Assembly: GCA_002280565.1 (NCBI GenBank)
Contig: NCEF01000006.1
Span: forward strand, 17,774-81,773
DNA: 64,000 nt
Direction: 5' to 3'
Source of the DNA: Sphingomonas sp. 32-66-10
Lineage (GTDB): Bacteria; Pseudomonadota; Alphaproteobacteria; Sphingomonadales; Sphingomonadaceae
Shown: one piece after another, positions 28,799 to 37,282 of the stretch
Position numbering within the stretch: the stretch's first letter is position 1
Layout: the number at the start of each line of letters is the position of its first letter
Translations under genes and position numbers: made by a program
The notes under the pieces: model-generated
Told to the model about the DNA's origin: nothing
Databases searched by the model: none
Seen by the model: only the letters and a program-made list of their open reading frames with translations

Positions 28799-30170
28799 AA
28801 GCTTCGCGATACTTTTTGACGACGCGCAGCGCGACGATGTTGAGGAGGAAGGTGATCATGAACAGCGTCAGGCCCAGCGCGAACGCGGCGAGGGTCTTGG
28901 GGCTGTCGAACGCGGTTTCGCCGGTCAGCAGGTCGACGATCTGCTTGGTCACGGTGGTCGCGCCATCGAACGGGTTAAGCGTGATGTTGGCAGCGCCCGA
29001 TGCCGCCATCACCACGATCATCGTCTCGCCAATCGCGCGGCTGACCGCCAGCAGGATGCCGGCAACCACGCCCGGCAGTGCGGCGGGGATCAGCACGCGC
29101 TTGATCGTCTCGCTAGTCGTCGCGCCCATGGCGAGCGACCCGTCGCGCATCGCGGTGGGAACCGCGGCGATCGAGTCATCGGCCATCGACGACACGAACG
29201 GGATGATCATGATGCCCATCACCAGACCCGCCGAGAGCGCGCTTTCGGCCGAAGCGAACTGAAAGCCCAGCATTACGGCGAAATCGCGGATCAGCGGGCC
29301 GACGGTCAGCGCGGCGAAATAGCCGTAAACGACGGTCGGCACACCCGCCAGGATCTCAAGGATCGGCTTCATCCACGCGCGGAAGCTGCGCGGGGCATAT
29401 TGGGTGAGGTAGATCGCGCTCATCAGGCCGAACGGGATCGCGATGATCATCGCAATGACGGCGCCGATGAAGAATGTGCCCCAGAACAGCGGCAGCGCGC
29501 CCAGATTTGCGCCGGGATCGTCGGCGCGGATGACCTGGGGGCTCCAGTTCAGTCCGAACAGGAAGTCGGTGATCGGCACGATCGAAAAGAAGCGCACGCT
29601 TTCAAAGATCAGCGACAGGAAGATGCCCAACGTCGTCAGGATCGCGATCAGCGACGCGACCAGCAACAGCATCATCACCGCCCGCTCGAACTTCGTCCGT
29701 GCGCGGAAATCCGGTTTGACCTTGGTGAAGGCGAAGGCGCCAAAGGCAAAGGCCAGGATCAGTGCCAGCGCGGTGCCGATCCAGTCATAGCGGTTCAGTG
29801 CGGCGGCATAGGCCGGCGCAAGCTGTTCGGCGAGGGGGTAGAAGGCGCCTTGGCTGCTGCCCTGTGCAAGGCTGCGCGCCTCGTTGAGGATCGTCTCCCG
29901 CTCGAACCCGAATGCCGGAAGCTGGGCGGCCGCCGGGGTGGAGAGCACCGTTTCGGTGACCAGCCCGGGGCTGATGTTGACCCAGAAGACCAGGAAGATC
30001 AGCGCCGGGACGACCGCCCAGGTCGCGACATACCAACCGTGCTGACTCGGCAGGCTGTGCAGCCGCTTGGCGGGCAGCCCGCGAGCCATGCGCGCCGCAC
30101 GCGCACGCGCCGTCAGCCAGCCAATCAGGCCCAGGCCGAGGATCAGGAACAGGAGTGCGAAAACATTCAC
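28791..30170 (-). CDS. pstC: Phosphate ABC transporter permease PstC
   Basis: A 459-residue permease with an N-terminal extension of about 150 residues (two helices and a loop) ahead of the core. Core motifs include PITDFLFGLNWSPQ, EILAGVPTVVYGYFAALTVG, the EAA loop SLAMGATTSETIKRVLIPAA and GETMIVVMAASG. It forms the channel with PstA. It starts 45 nt after pstS and overlaps pstA by 8 nt. Confidence 0.95.
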   Translation of the reverse strand: MNVFALLFLILGLGLIGWLTARARAARMARGLPAKRLHSLPSQHGWYVATWAVVPALIFLVFWVNISPGLVTETVLSTPAAAQLPAFGFERETILNEARSLAQGSSQGAFYPLAEQLAPAYAAALNRYDWIGTALALILAFAFGAFAFTKVKPDFRARTKFERAVMMLLLVASLIAILTTLGIFLSLIFESVRFFSIVPITDFLFGLNWSPQVIRADDPGANLGALPLFWGTFFIGAVIAMIIAIPFGLMSAIYLTQYAPRSFRAWMKPILEILAGVPTVVYGYFAALTVGPLIRDFAVMLGFQFASAESALSAGLVMGIMIIPFVSSMADDSIAAVPTAMRDGSLAMGATTSETIKRVLIPAALPGVVAGILLAVSRAIGETMIVVMAASGAANITLNPFDGATTVTKQIVDLLTGETAFDSPKTLAAFALGLTLFMITFLLNIVALRVVKKYREAYE

Positions 30171-30215
30171 CGGTCGAAGCCGCCTATCTGGGAACGATGT
30201 TGGTATCGGTTCGGA

Positions 30216-31247
30216 TTAATTCAGATCGCTGCGTTGCATCGTGAGGCCCTTGGCGATGGTATCGCTCGCCTTGCTGCGGTCCGCGTCAGACGAGGCGATC
30301 ATGCCGCGCTTGGCCAGCGGACCCCCGGGCCCCCACATCCGGGTATATTGGGCCAGGAATTCATTGATCCCCGGCACCGCCTTCAGATGCTGTTTCTTGA
30401 CATAGATGAACATGGCGCGCGCACCCGGATACTGGCCCGACGAGATCGCCGCATAGCTGGGCTCGACCCCGTTGACCGGCACGCCCTTAAGCCGCGATGC
30501 GTTTTCCTCAAGGTAGGAATAGCCGAACACGCCAATGGCGTTGGGATTGGCGCTGAGCTTCTGGACGATCAGATTGTCGTTCTCGCCCGAATCGACATAG
30601 ACGCCGTCCTCGCGCACCCGGGTGCACAGCTCGGTCGCCTTGTCCTTGTCGGTCTTCTCGATTTCCTTGACCTGCGGATAAGCCTCTTCGCAGCCCGGAT
30701 GCATGATCAGCTCGTGCAGTGAATCGCGCGTACCGCTGGTCGCCGGCGGACCCATCACCGAAATCGGCACCGCCGGCAGCGACGGGTTGATGTCCGACCA
30801 CAGCTTCGACGTATTGGGTTGGCCCATCGGACTTTCGGCGAGCGCGCGATACGCTTCGGCCAGCGTCAGCCGGATCTTGGGGCCATTGACCGATTCGGCA
30901 AAGGCGATGCCGTCCATGCCCACCTGAACCTCGAGAATGCCGGTGACGCCATTGCGCTGACACAGGTCGAATTCCGACGCGGTCATCCGGCGCGACGCGT
31001 TGGTCATGTCGGGGTGCTGCGGGCCGACGCCTGCGCAGAACAGCTTCATGCCGCCGCCGGTGCCGGTCGATTCGATCACCGGAGCCTTGAAGCTGCCCGA
31101 ATTGACGAATTGTTCGGCGACCATGGTGGTGAAGGGGTAAACGGTTGAAGAACCGACGATCTTGATCTGATCGCGCGACGCCTGACCCCCGCCGCCACAG
31201 GCAGACAAGGTCAGCGCCGAAAGCGCGATCAGCGAAAAACTGCGCAT
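30216..31247 (-). CDS. pstS: Phosphate ABC transporter substrate-binding protein
   Basis: A 343-residue lipoprotein with lipobox LSAC (Cys17) in ALTLSACGGGG. The binding-protein fold follows: IKIVGSSTVYPFTTMVAEQF near the N-terminus, phosphate-contact segments ESTGTGGGMKLFCAG and GPPATSGTRDSLHEL. It resembles the alphaproteobacterial/SphX-type PstS. It is anchored in the periplasm and delivers phosphate to PstCA. A Pho-box-like sequence lies about 78 nt upstream of the ATG, at the end of phoR, giving pstS its own probable phosphate-regulated promoter. Confidence 0.95.
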   Translation of the reverse strand: MRSFSLIALSALTLSACGGGGQASRDQIKIVGSSTVYPFTTMVAEQFVNSGSFKAPVIESTGTGGGMKLFCAGVGPQHPDMTNASRRMTASEFDLCQRNGVTGILEVQVGMDGIAFAESVNGPKIRLTLAEAYRALAESPMGQPNTSKLWSDINPSLPAVPISVMGPPATSGTRDSLHELIMHPGCEEAYPQVKEIEKTDKDKATELCTRVREDGVYVDSGENDNLIVQKLSANPNAIGVFGYSYLEENASRLKGVPVNGVEPSYAAISSGQYPGARAMFIYVKKQHLKAVPGINEFLAQYTRMWGPGGPLAKRGMIASSDADRSKASDTIAKGLTMQRSDLN

Positions 31248-31324
31248 CGTGATTCCCCCCGGCCATCTTGCGAGTCGCGAAACGGGGGCCGGTCCCGCCC
31301 GCGCTGGCCGTCTGTTGCAGTTGC

Positions 31325-31342
31325 GTGACGCTATGATGACAC
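31325..31342 (-). promoter_or_regulatory. Candidate Pho box upstream of pstS
   Basis: The minus strand reads GTGTCATCATAGCGTCAC, that is GTGTCAT-N4-GCGTCAC. This matches 11 of 14 positions of the two 7-nt repeats of the PhoB consensus (CTGTCAT-N4-CTGTCAT/C). It overlaps the phoR stop and is upstream of pstS, where a PhoB site is expected. Confidence 0.55.
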
Positions 31343-32548
31343 GGCCCCCGGAATCGGCGCGACAGGCAGCAGAATAGTGACCGACGTACCCTGACCGACC
31401 ACACTGGTGATGTCGAGACGACCGCGATGCCGCTCGACGATATGCTTGACGATCGCCAGGCCGAGGCCGGTTCCGCCCGCCGCGCGGCTGCGGCTCGAAT
31501 CGACCCGATAGAATCGCTCGGTCAGGCGCGGCAGGTGCTCGGGCGCAATGCCTTCGCTCTCGTCGCGCACGGTCAGGCGGACCATCGCCGAATCGGTCGC
31601 GTCGAGCGCAACGGTCACCGGCGTCCCGGCTCGGCCATATTTCATCGCATTGCCGATGATATTGTGCAGCAGCTGCGAGAGTTGCACCCGGTCGCCGCGC
31701 ACGCCAGGCAGCGCCTCGACGCTCAGCGCGATGTCGGCGGCCCGCGCCGGAGCGAGGGAGGCCATCTCGTCGCGGACCTGCGCGAGCAGCGCAGCGAGAT
31801 CGACGACATCGTCGGGCGCGCGATATTTCTCCGCCTCGATCCGCGACAGCGAGATGAGATCGTCAATCAGTCGCCGCATGCGCCGCGCCTCATTATCCAT
31901 GACCTTGAGGAACCGCGCACGGGTTTCGGGATCGTCCGCGGCATCCTCGAGCGTCTCGATAAAGCCAAGGATCGAAGCGAGCGGGGTGCGCAGCTCATGG
32001 CTGGCATTGGCCACGAAATCGACCCGCATCCGGTCCGCCGCATGCGCGCCGGTGCGATCGCTCAAATGGACGACCCGCGCCCCGCCGGGCAGCGCGCGCA
32101 CGCGCATCTCCCAGCGTTGGTCGCGGGTCCCCAGACCCACCAGATGGATCGGGCCGCCCGGCGCGCCCTCGACCGGATTGAGCAGCCGTTCGGCGGCGGC
32201 CGGGTGCCGGATCGCAACGCGGACATCCTCGCCAAGAATATGCTCGCCGAGCAGCGCGCGCGCGGCGCGATTGGCCGCTTCAACCCGCTGCGCCTCGACC
32301 AGCAACATCGGTTCGAACACCGCCTCGATCGCTTCGGCCACGCCGGCGGGGGCAGTGCTGACCGGGTCGGGGCCGGGGATTTCATGGGCCGGTTCTTCGG
32401 GCGGGGGCGAAGCGATCAGCGCCGCCAGCGTCGCGCCGACCAGTGCGATCCCGCTCGCCTGTGGTCCGGCGGTGATCCACGCGACGATCGCGGTGACGAG
32501 GACAGCGATCAGCGCGGCGAAGGTGCGGGGGTTGGTCAGGCTGGGCAT
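31331..32548 (-). CDS. phoR: Phosphate regulon sensor histidine kinase
   Basis: A 405-residue sensor kinase. Two N-terminal helices (about 9-28 and 32-47) are followed by a PAS-like segment (about 70-170), the H box NASHELRTPLASILGFIETL with H184, and an ATPase domain with N box NIIGNAMKYG and GGTGLGLAIVKHI. It responds to phosphate limitation through PstSCAB-PhoU and phosphorylates PhoB. It is the first gene of the cluster; the pstS promoter probably lies at its 3' end. Confidence 0.94.
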   Translation of the reverse strand: MPSLTNPRTFAALIAVLVTAIVAWITAGPQASGIALVGATLAALIASPPPEEPAHEIPGPDPVSTAPAGVAEAIEAVFEPMLLVEAQRVEAANRAARALLGEHILGEDVRVAIRHPAAAERLLNPVEGAPGGPIHLVGLGTRDQRWEMRVRALPGGARVVHLSDRTGAHAADRMRVDFVANASHELRTPLASILGFIETLEDAADDPETRARFLKVMDNEARRMRRLIDDLISLSRIEAEKYRAPDDVVDLAALLAQVRDEMASLAPARAADIALSVEALPGVRGDRVQLSQLLHNIIGNAMKYGRAGTPVTVALDATDSAMVRLTVRDESEGIAPEHLPRLTERFYRVDSSRSRAAGGTGLGLAIVKHIVERHRGRLDITSVVGQGTSVTILLPVAPIPGAVSS

Positions 32549-32578
32549 GATTTCATGCCTAACCGATCAGGCGCGCGA

Positions 32579-32592
32579 TTCACACTTGTGAA
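32579..32592. promoter_or_regulatory. Dyad between phoR and the Tat-signal protein gene
   Basis: TTCACACTTGTGAA is a perfect 6-bp dyad with a 2-nt centre, in the 71-nt divergent gap between phoR (minus) and the gene at 32620 (plus). It is a candidate operator for either. No regulator is assigned. Confidence 0.35.
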
Positions 32593-32619
32593 AGGCCATT
32601 GTGCGAGGGAAGAACGGAT

Positions 32620-33021
32620 ATGGCCGACACGACGCCCCCCAAGGACGGATCGCCGAAACGCCCGAGCAGGCGCGCGCTGATGCTGGGTGCCGCAAGCGCA
32701 TCGGCGATCGTGTCGATCAAGCCGGCGCTGGCCCAGACCGCCGGATCGGTGCTGAATTGCGAGATTCCGGTCCCCGATGCGGGACGCGCGGGCAATTATA
32801 TCGCCGCCGATGGATCGTTGGTGCCGGCCGGGACGCAGGGCGCGTTTCCGCCGGCCGGACGAAATTTCAAGGGCGAAGAGGTCAAGCAGGCGCTGAACGG
32901 CGCGAACCTGCCCGGCACGACCTATGAACAGAGCCGCGCCTATACCAACTATATCCGCCGGCTGCAGCGCGGCACGAGCGGCTTTACCTGTTTCGCATCG
33001 CTTCAGATGCCGCGCGGGTAA
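32620..33021 (+). CDS. Small Tat-exported protein upstream of the HprK-rel-A cassette
   Basis: A 133-residue protein with a twin-arginine signal (RPSRRALMLGAASASAIVSI, cleavage probably after PALAQ at about 39). The mature part of about 94 residues has two Cys (C47 and C124), YIAADGSLVPAGTQGAFPPA and ends with GFTCFASLQMPRG. No known domain is recognised. It starts the strand that carries a PqqD-like gene 6 nt later, a kinase and a nucleotidyltransferase, so it may be the substrate or product of that cassette. That role is inferred from adjacency only. Confidence 0.8.
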   Translation: MADTTPPKDGSPKRPSRRALMLGAASASAIVSIKPALAQTAGSVLNCEIPVPDAGRAGNYIAADGSLVPAGTQGAFPPAGRNFKGEEVKQALNGANLPGTTYEQSRAYTNYIRRLQRGTSGFTCFASLQMPRG

Positions 33022-33027
33022 CGCCGC

Positions 33028-33294
33028 GTGATTCGGTATCGCGCCGCGCCCGCCGCGACGCTGCGGATCGAACCGCTCGATGCGCTGACGCTGATCTATC
33101 ACCGTGCGTCGGGGATCACGCATCTGGTGGATTCGCCGGTGCCCGAGCTGATCGAGTTGCTGGCCGAGCCGTTGACGGTTGATCAGGCGCTGGCGGCGCT
33201 TAGCGAGCGGTTCGATCTGGTCGATCCTGACCGCGATGCACTCGCCGCGCGGATCGACGAGTTGGTCGCGTCCGGCCTGGTGGAGCGGCTGTGA
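33028..33294 (+). CDS. PqqD-like protein of the HprK-rel-A system
   Basis: An 88-residue protein from GTG 33028. The PqqD-type winged-helix fold is visible in the pattern ITHLVDSPVPELIELLAEPL and LSERFDLVDPDRDALAARID, ending LVASGLVERL. PqqD-like proteins bind precursor peptides and present them to modifying enzymes. This is the small partner regularly found beside HprK-related kinase A (recalled from family annotation). It begins 6 nt after the Tat-signal gene and its stop overlaps the kinase ATG (TGATG). Confidence 0.85.
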   Translation: MIRYRAAPAATLRIEPLDALTLIYHRASGITHLVDSPVPELIELLAEPLTVDQALAALSERFDLVDPDRDALAARIDELVASGLVERL

Positions 33295-34157
33295 TGCGGC
33301 ACGCGACCATGCTCCGCATCGGCCCGGTAGGGTTCCGAATCGGCAGCGACTGGCGCGTGCCGGTTGCTGCGCTGGACGATCTCTACCGCGACTATCCGCA
33401 GCCGCAGGACGGCATCCCCGATTTCACCGTGCGGCTGTTCGCTGCGCGTCCGTGGCGGCGCTGGATCCGCCCTGCGGTGCATCTGGGCGGCGATTTCGTG
33501 ATTCCGGAGGCCGCGCCGTTGCCGCTGGCACTGGGGGTGCTGGCGGCGGAAATGGCGATGAATTTGCAAATGGCGCTGGGGCAACGGCGCTATCTGCTGC
33601 TCCACGCCTCGGCGGTCGAGAAGGATGGTCGCGCACTGCTGATTACCGGGGAGAGCGGGGCGGGCAAGTCAACGCTCGCCGCATTGCTGATGGCGCGCGG
33701 GTGGCGGCTGATGGGCGATGAGTTCGCCCTGCTCGATCCGGCGACGGGGATGCTCCACGGCTTTCCGCGGCTGATCAGCCTGAAGAATGACGCAATCGGG
33801 GTGATGGAGTCAGCGCTGCGCGATGCGCGCTGGGGTCCGTTGCTCAAGGGCACGCCCAAGGGCGATATCCGCCACCTCGTCCCCGATGCCCGCGCGATTG
33901 CCGCGATGGATGCGCCTGCGCGGCCTGCCTTGATCCTGTTCCCCGCCTTTGGCCACGCCGTTGCCGAGCGGGCGGTGGAGCCGAGCGAGTGTTTCGTGCG
34001 GCTGACGCAAGCATCGACCAACTATGTCGCGCTGGGCGAGGCCGGGTTCGATGCGCTGACGGGACTGGTGCGCGGGGTGCCGGCGCGGGCGATCGACTAT
34101 CCCGACACCGATGGCGCGATTGCGCTGGTCGAGCGACTCTGGGGGGAGCTGGGGTGA
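33294..34157 (+). CDS. HprK-related kinase A
   Basis: A 287-residue protein with the HPr kinase-like P-loop GESGAGKST (residues 119-127), preceded by RRYLLLHASAVEKDGRALLI, the typical beta hairpin with the HASAV motif, and followed by LMGDEFALLD. It lacks the N-terminal regulatory domain of true HprK and no HPr gene is near, so it is the HprK-related A family of unknown substrate. ATG 33294 is used (an in-frame GTG at 33291 is the alternative). It is coupled to its neighbours by 1-4 nt overlaps. Confidence 0.9.
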   Translation: MRHATMLRIGPVGFRIGSDWRVPVAALDDLYRDYPQPQDGIPDFTVRLFAARPWRRWIRPAVHLGGDFVIPEAAPLPLALGVLAAEMAMNLQMALGQRRYLLLHASAVEKDGRALLITGESGAGKSTLAALLMARGWRLMGDEFALLDPATGMLHGFPRLISLKNDAIGVMESALRDARWGPLLKGTPKGDIRHLVPDARAIAAMDAPARPALILFPAFGHAVAERAVEPSECFVRLTQASTNYVALGEAGFDALTGLVRGVPARAIDYPDTDGAIALVERLWGELG

Positions 34158-35197
34158 GCGGCGCGCTGGTCGCCCGCGCGCTCCGCGACCCGGCGTCGGT
34201 GTTGACGCTGGATGCGGCAGGCTGGACCGCTTTGCTATGCGCGGCGCGGGCGGAGACGCTGATCGGCAGCCTGGCGCACCGCGTCGAGGGGCTGGCAATC
34301 CCGGCAGCGGCGGCGCGGGTGCTGGCAGATGCGCGCGCGGCGGCGGAGCAGGGGCGGATGGCGGCGTTGTGGGAGGCGGACATGGCGCGGCGCGCACTCG
34401 CGCCTAGCGGCATGCCGGTTGTGCTGCTCAAGGGCACTGCGTTCGTCGCGAGTGGGCTTGCGGCGGGGCAGGGGCGGCAGATCGGCGATCTCGACATCCT
34501 CGTGCCGCGGGACCGGATCGACGAGGCCGAGGCGCTGCTGCTCGCTGCCGGATGGGAGTGGGTGAAGCCCGACCCCTATGACGACGCCTATTACCGCCGC
34601 TGGATGCACGAACTGCCGCCGCTGATCCACCGAGAGCGCGACCGGATGATCGACGTGCACCACACGATCCTGCCGCTGACGGCGCGACCCAGGCCCGACG
34701 CCGACATGCTGATCGCGCGCAGTGAGCCGCTCGAAAACGGACTGCGGGTGTTGGCCCCGGAAGATATTGTAATTCACGCTGCGGCGCATCTGATGGCCGA
34801 TGGAGATTTGCAGGGGGGGCTACGCAACCTTTGGGATATCGACCGGCTGTGCAGAGAGTTTGCCGAGCGGCAGGAGGGCTTCTATCTTTCGCTTTTTGAG
34901 GAAGCGCATTGCCATGGGCTGCTCCACGCAGTCACGCGCGCGCTCCGCCTGTCGCATCAGCTGTTCGAGACACCGGTAGTCGGCTACATTGATCCGGTCC
35001 GCGTCGCCCTGAATCCGCGTCCGAGCGATGCGCTGTTCCGCCATCGCCTGCTCGCCCGCGACGGCTGGGGCCAGCGCACCCGCAAGCTGACCGAATTCGC
35101 CTTCTACCTGCGCGGCCATTTCCTCCGCATGCCACCGCTCATGCTGGCGCGGCACCTGTGGACGAAGTGGCGGAAAGGCTATCGCCCAGCCGGATGA
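34154..35197 (+). CDS. Nucleotidyltransferase family protein of the HprK-rel-A cassette
   Basis: A 347-residue protein starting at GTG 34154, whose GTGA overlaps the kinase stop. PVVLLKGTAF and QIGDLDILVPRDRIDEAEAL are the nucleotidyltransferase (NTP_transf_5) core, with GDLDI providing metal-binding Asp residues; VDVHHTILPL follows. Such proteins usually transfer a nucleotide to a protein or small molecule, and here complete the kinase/PqqD set. The 3' end overlaps the convergent gph gene by 59 nt. Confidence 0.88.
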   Translation: MSGALVARALRDPASVLTLDAAGWTALLCAARAETLIGSLAHRVEGLAIPAAAARVLADARAAAEQGRMAALWEADMARRALAPSGMPVVLLKGTAFVASGLAAGQGRQIGDLDILVPRDRIDEAEALLLAAGWEWVKPDPYDDAYYRRWMHELPPLIHRERDRMIDVHHTILPLTARPRPDADMLIARSEPLENGLRVLAPEDIVIHAAAHLMADGDLQGGLRNLWDIDRLCREFAERQEGFYLSLFEEAHCHGLLHAVTRALRLSHQLFETPVVGYIDPVRVALNPRPSDALFRHRLLARDGWGQRTRKLTEFAFYLRGHFLRMPPLMLARHLWTKWRKGYRPAG

Positions 35198-35852
35198 GCG
35201 TCGGCACCAGTTCGTCATAGCCGTCGATCACCGCGTCCGCGCCGAGTTCCGCGACCGGCTGCATCAGGAACCCGAAGCTGACCGCCACGCTCGGGATGCC
35301 GGCATTCTTCGCGGCGAGGATGTCGTAGATCGAATCGCCGACAAACGCCGCGCGGCCGCCGCCACAGCGCGCGATCATCTCATGGATTGGCGCTGCAGAG
35401 GGCTTGGCATTGCCGCGCCCCATCGTGTCGCCGCCGATGACGCATGCAAAACGGTGGTCGATACCGACTTCGCGCACCAGCCGGGTTGCGAACCGCTCGA
35501 ACTTGTTGGTGACGATGGCGAGTTTCACCCCGCGCGCCGCGAGTTCGTCCAGCGCTTGGCTTAGCCCGGCGAAGGGCACTGTGCCGTGCGAGAGATTGTC
35601 GCCATAAAACTCCAGCAGCGCCGGATAGGCCCGACGCATGACGTCTTCGTCATAGCCGCCCGATTCCTCCAGCCCCTGTTTGAGCATATTCTTTGCCCCG
35701 CCGCCGATCATCGTCCTGATCCGGTCGGGCGCGAGGGTCGGGCGGCCCACCAGCGCGAGCGCATGATTGGTTGCGGCGAGCAGGTCGGCGCTGGTGTCGA
35801 GCAGCGTGCCGTCGAGGTCAAACCCGACGATATCGAACGGAAAATCGGTCAT
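35139..35852 (-). CDS. gph: HAD family phosphoglycolate phosphatase
   Basis: A 237-residue HAD phosphatase. Motif I GFDLDGTLLDTSADL, motif II IVTNK, and motif III/IV KPSAAPIHE with FVGDSIYDILAAKNAG match Gph/PGPase enzymes that dephosphorylate 2-phosphoglycolate. ATG 35852 is chosen since the extra upstream residues have no family match. It is divergent from glmU and its 3' end overlaps the nucleotidyltransferase gene on the other strand. Family-level specificity is probable but not proven. Confidence 0.88.
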   Translation of the reverse strand: MTDFPFDIVGFDLDGTLLDTSADLLAATNHALALVGRPTLAPDRIRTMIGGGAKNMLKQGLEESGGYDEDVMRRAYPALLEFYGDNLSHGTVPFAGLSQALDELAARGVKLAIVTNKFERFATRLVREVGIDHRFACVIGGDTMGRGNAKPSAAPIHEMIARCGGGRAAFVGDSIYDILAAKNAGIPSVAVSFGFLMQPVAELGADAVIDGYDELVPTLIRLGDSLSATSSTGAAPA

Positions 35853-35929
35853 CGCGCCAAATGCCTGCGCCGCTATGGAAATTGCAACATGATCGTGGCA
35901 GTGCGCCCGGCAAGGGGAGCTATCGACCA

Positions 35930-37282
35930 ATGACCAAGCCGATCGCCGCGATCATCCTTGCCGCCGGAAGCGGGACGCGGATGAAGTCCGATACCCACAA
36001 GGTGCTGCATCATATCGCAGGCAAGCCGATGCTCTTGCATCTGACCGATGCCTTTGCGGCGGCGGGCGCGGCGGAGAAGGTGGTGGTGGTCGGCGCGCGG
36101 CGTGAACAGGTCGAGGCGGCGGTCGCACCGCTCGGCGTCAAGATCGCGCATCAGGCCGAGCAACTCGGCACCGCGCACGCCGCACTGATGGCGCGCGAAT
36201 CGCTGGCGGGATTTGACGGAACCGTCATCGTTGCATTCGGTGACACACCCTTCCTGTCGGCACAGACGATTGCGGCGATGGCAGCGCGGCTCGACGCGGC
36301 GGATGCGCCGCGCGTCGCGGTGCTCGGCTTCCGCCCCGACGATGCCAAGGCCTATGGCCGGATCATCGCCGATGCCGATGGCGCGATTGCCAAGATGGTC
36401 GAGTATAAGGACGCGACCCCCGAGGAGCGCGCGGTCGATCTGTGCAATTCGGGCGTAACGGCCGTGCGCGCCGCCGATTTGTGGCCGCTGCTCGACCGGG
36501 TCGGCAACGACAATGCGGCGGGCGAATATTACCTCCCCGACATCGTCATGCTCGCGCTGGCCGATGGCGACCGCGCGGTGGTGGTCGAAACCGATGCCGA
36601 CGAGGTGATCGGGATCAACAGCCGCGCCGAACTCGCCTATGCCGAGGATCGCTGGCAGGCGGCACGGCGGGCGCAGGCGATGGCCAATGGCGCGACGCTG
36701 ATTGCGCCCGAAACCGTGTGGTTCGCGCACGACACCCTTCTGGGCCGCGACGTGATAGTGGAGCCCAATGTGGTGTTCGGCCCCGGCGTGACCGTCGCGG
36801 ACGGAGTCACCATCCGCGCTTTCTGTCATATCGAGGGCGCGACGATTGCGACCGGCGCCGAAGTCGGCCCCTATGCCCGGCTGCGCCCCGGCACGGTGCT
36901 GGGCGAAAAGAGCAAGGTCGGCAATTTCGTCGAGACGAAGAAGGCCGTGCTGGGCAAGGGCGCCAAGGCCAATCACCTCACCTATCTGGGCGATGCACAG
37001 GTGGGGGAGGGCGCCAATATCGGCGCGGGCACGATCACCTGCAACTATGACGGCTTCTTCAAATATCCGACCGTGATCGGGGCGGGGGCGTTCGTCGGGT
37101 CGAACAGCGCTTTGGTTGCTCCGGTCAGCATCGGCGACGGTGCAATCGTCGGCGCGGGCAGCGTGGTGACCAAGGATGTCGAAGCCGACGCGCTCGCGCT
37201 GGTTCGCCCGGAACAGACCGGCCTGCCTGGCTGGGCGAAGCGGTTCCGCGCGGCGATGACGGCACGAAAGGCGCCGAAATGA
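35930..37282 (+). CDS. glmU: Bifunctional UDP-GlcNAc pyrophosphorylase/GlcN-1-P acetyltransferase
   Basis: A 450-residue enzyme for the last two steps to UDP-GlcNAc, the precursor for peptidoglycan and LPS. The N-terminal uridyltransferase carries LAAGSGTRMKSDTHKVLH and VAFGDTPFLS. The C-terminal left-handed beta-helix has hexapeptide repeats from about residue 250, with KSKVGNFVETKKAVLGKGAK and NIGAGTITCNYDGFFK. ATG 35930 follows AAGGGGAG. The next gene overlaps by 4 nt. GlmS, which makes the upstream intermediate, is encoded 1.1 kb downstream. Confidence 0.97.
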   Translation: MTKPIAAIILAAGSGTRMKSDTHKVLHHIAGKPMLLHLTDAFAAAGAAEKVVVVGARREQVEAAVAPLGVKIAHQAEQLGTAHAALMARESLAGFDGTVIVAFGDTPFLSAQTIAAMAARLDAADAPRVAVLGFRPDDAKAYGRIIADADGAIAKMVEYKDATPEERAVDLCNSGVTAVRAADLWPLLDRVGNDNAAGEYYLPDIVMLALADGDRAVVVETDADEVIGINSRAELAYAEDRWQAARRAQAMANGATLIAPETVWFAHDTLLGRDVIVEPNVVFGPGVTVADGVTIRAFCHIEGATIATGAEVGPYARLRPGTVLGEKSKVGNFVETKKAVLGKGAKANHLTYLGDAQVGEGANIGAGTITCNYDGFFKYPTVIGAGAFVGSNSALVAPVSIGDGAIVGAGSVVTKDVEADALALVRPEQTGLPGWAKRFRAAMTARKAPK

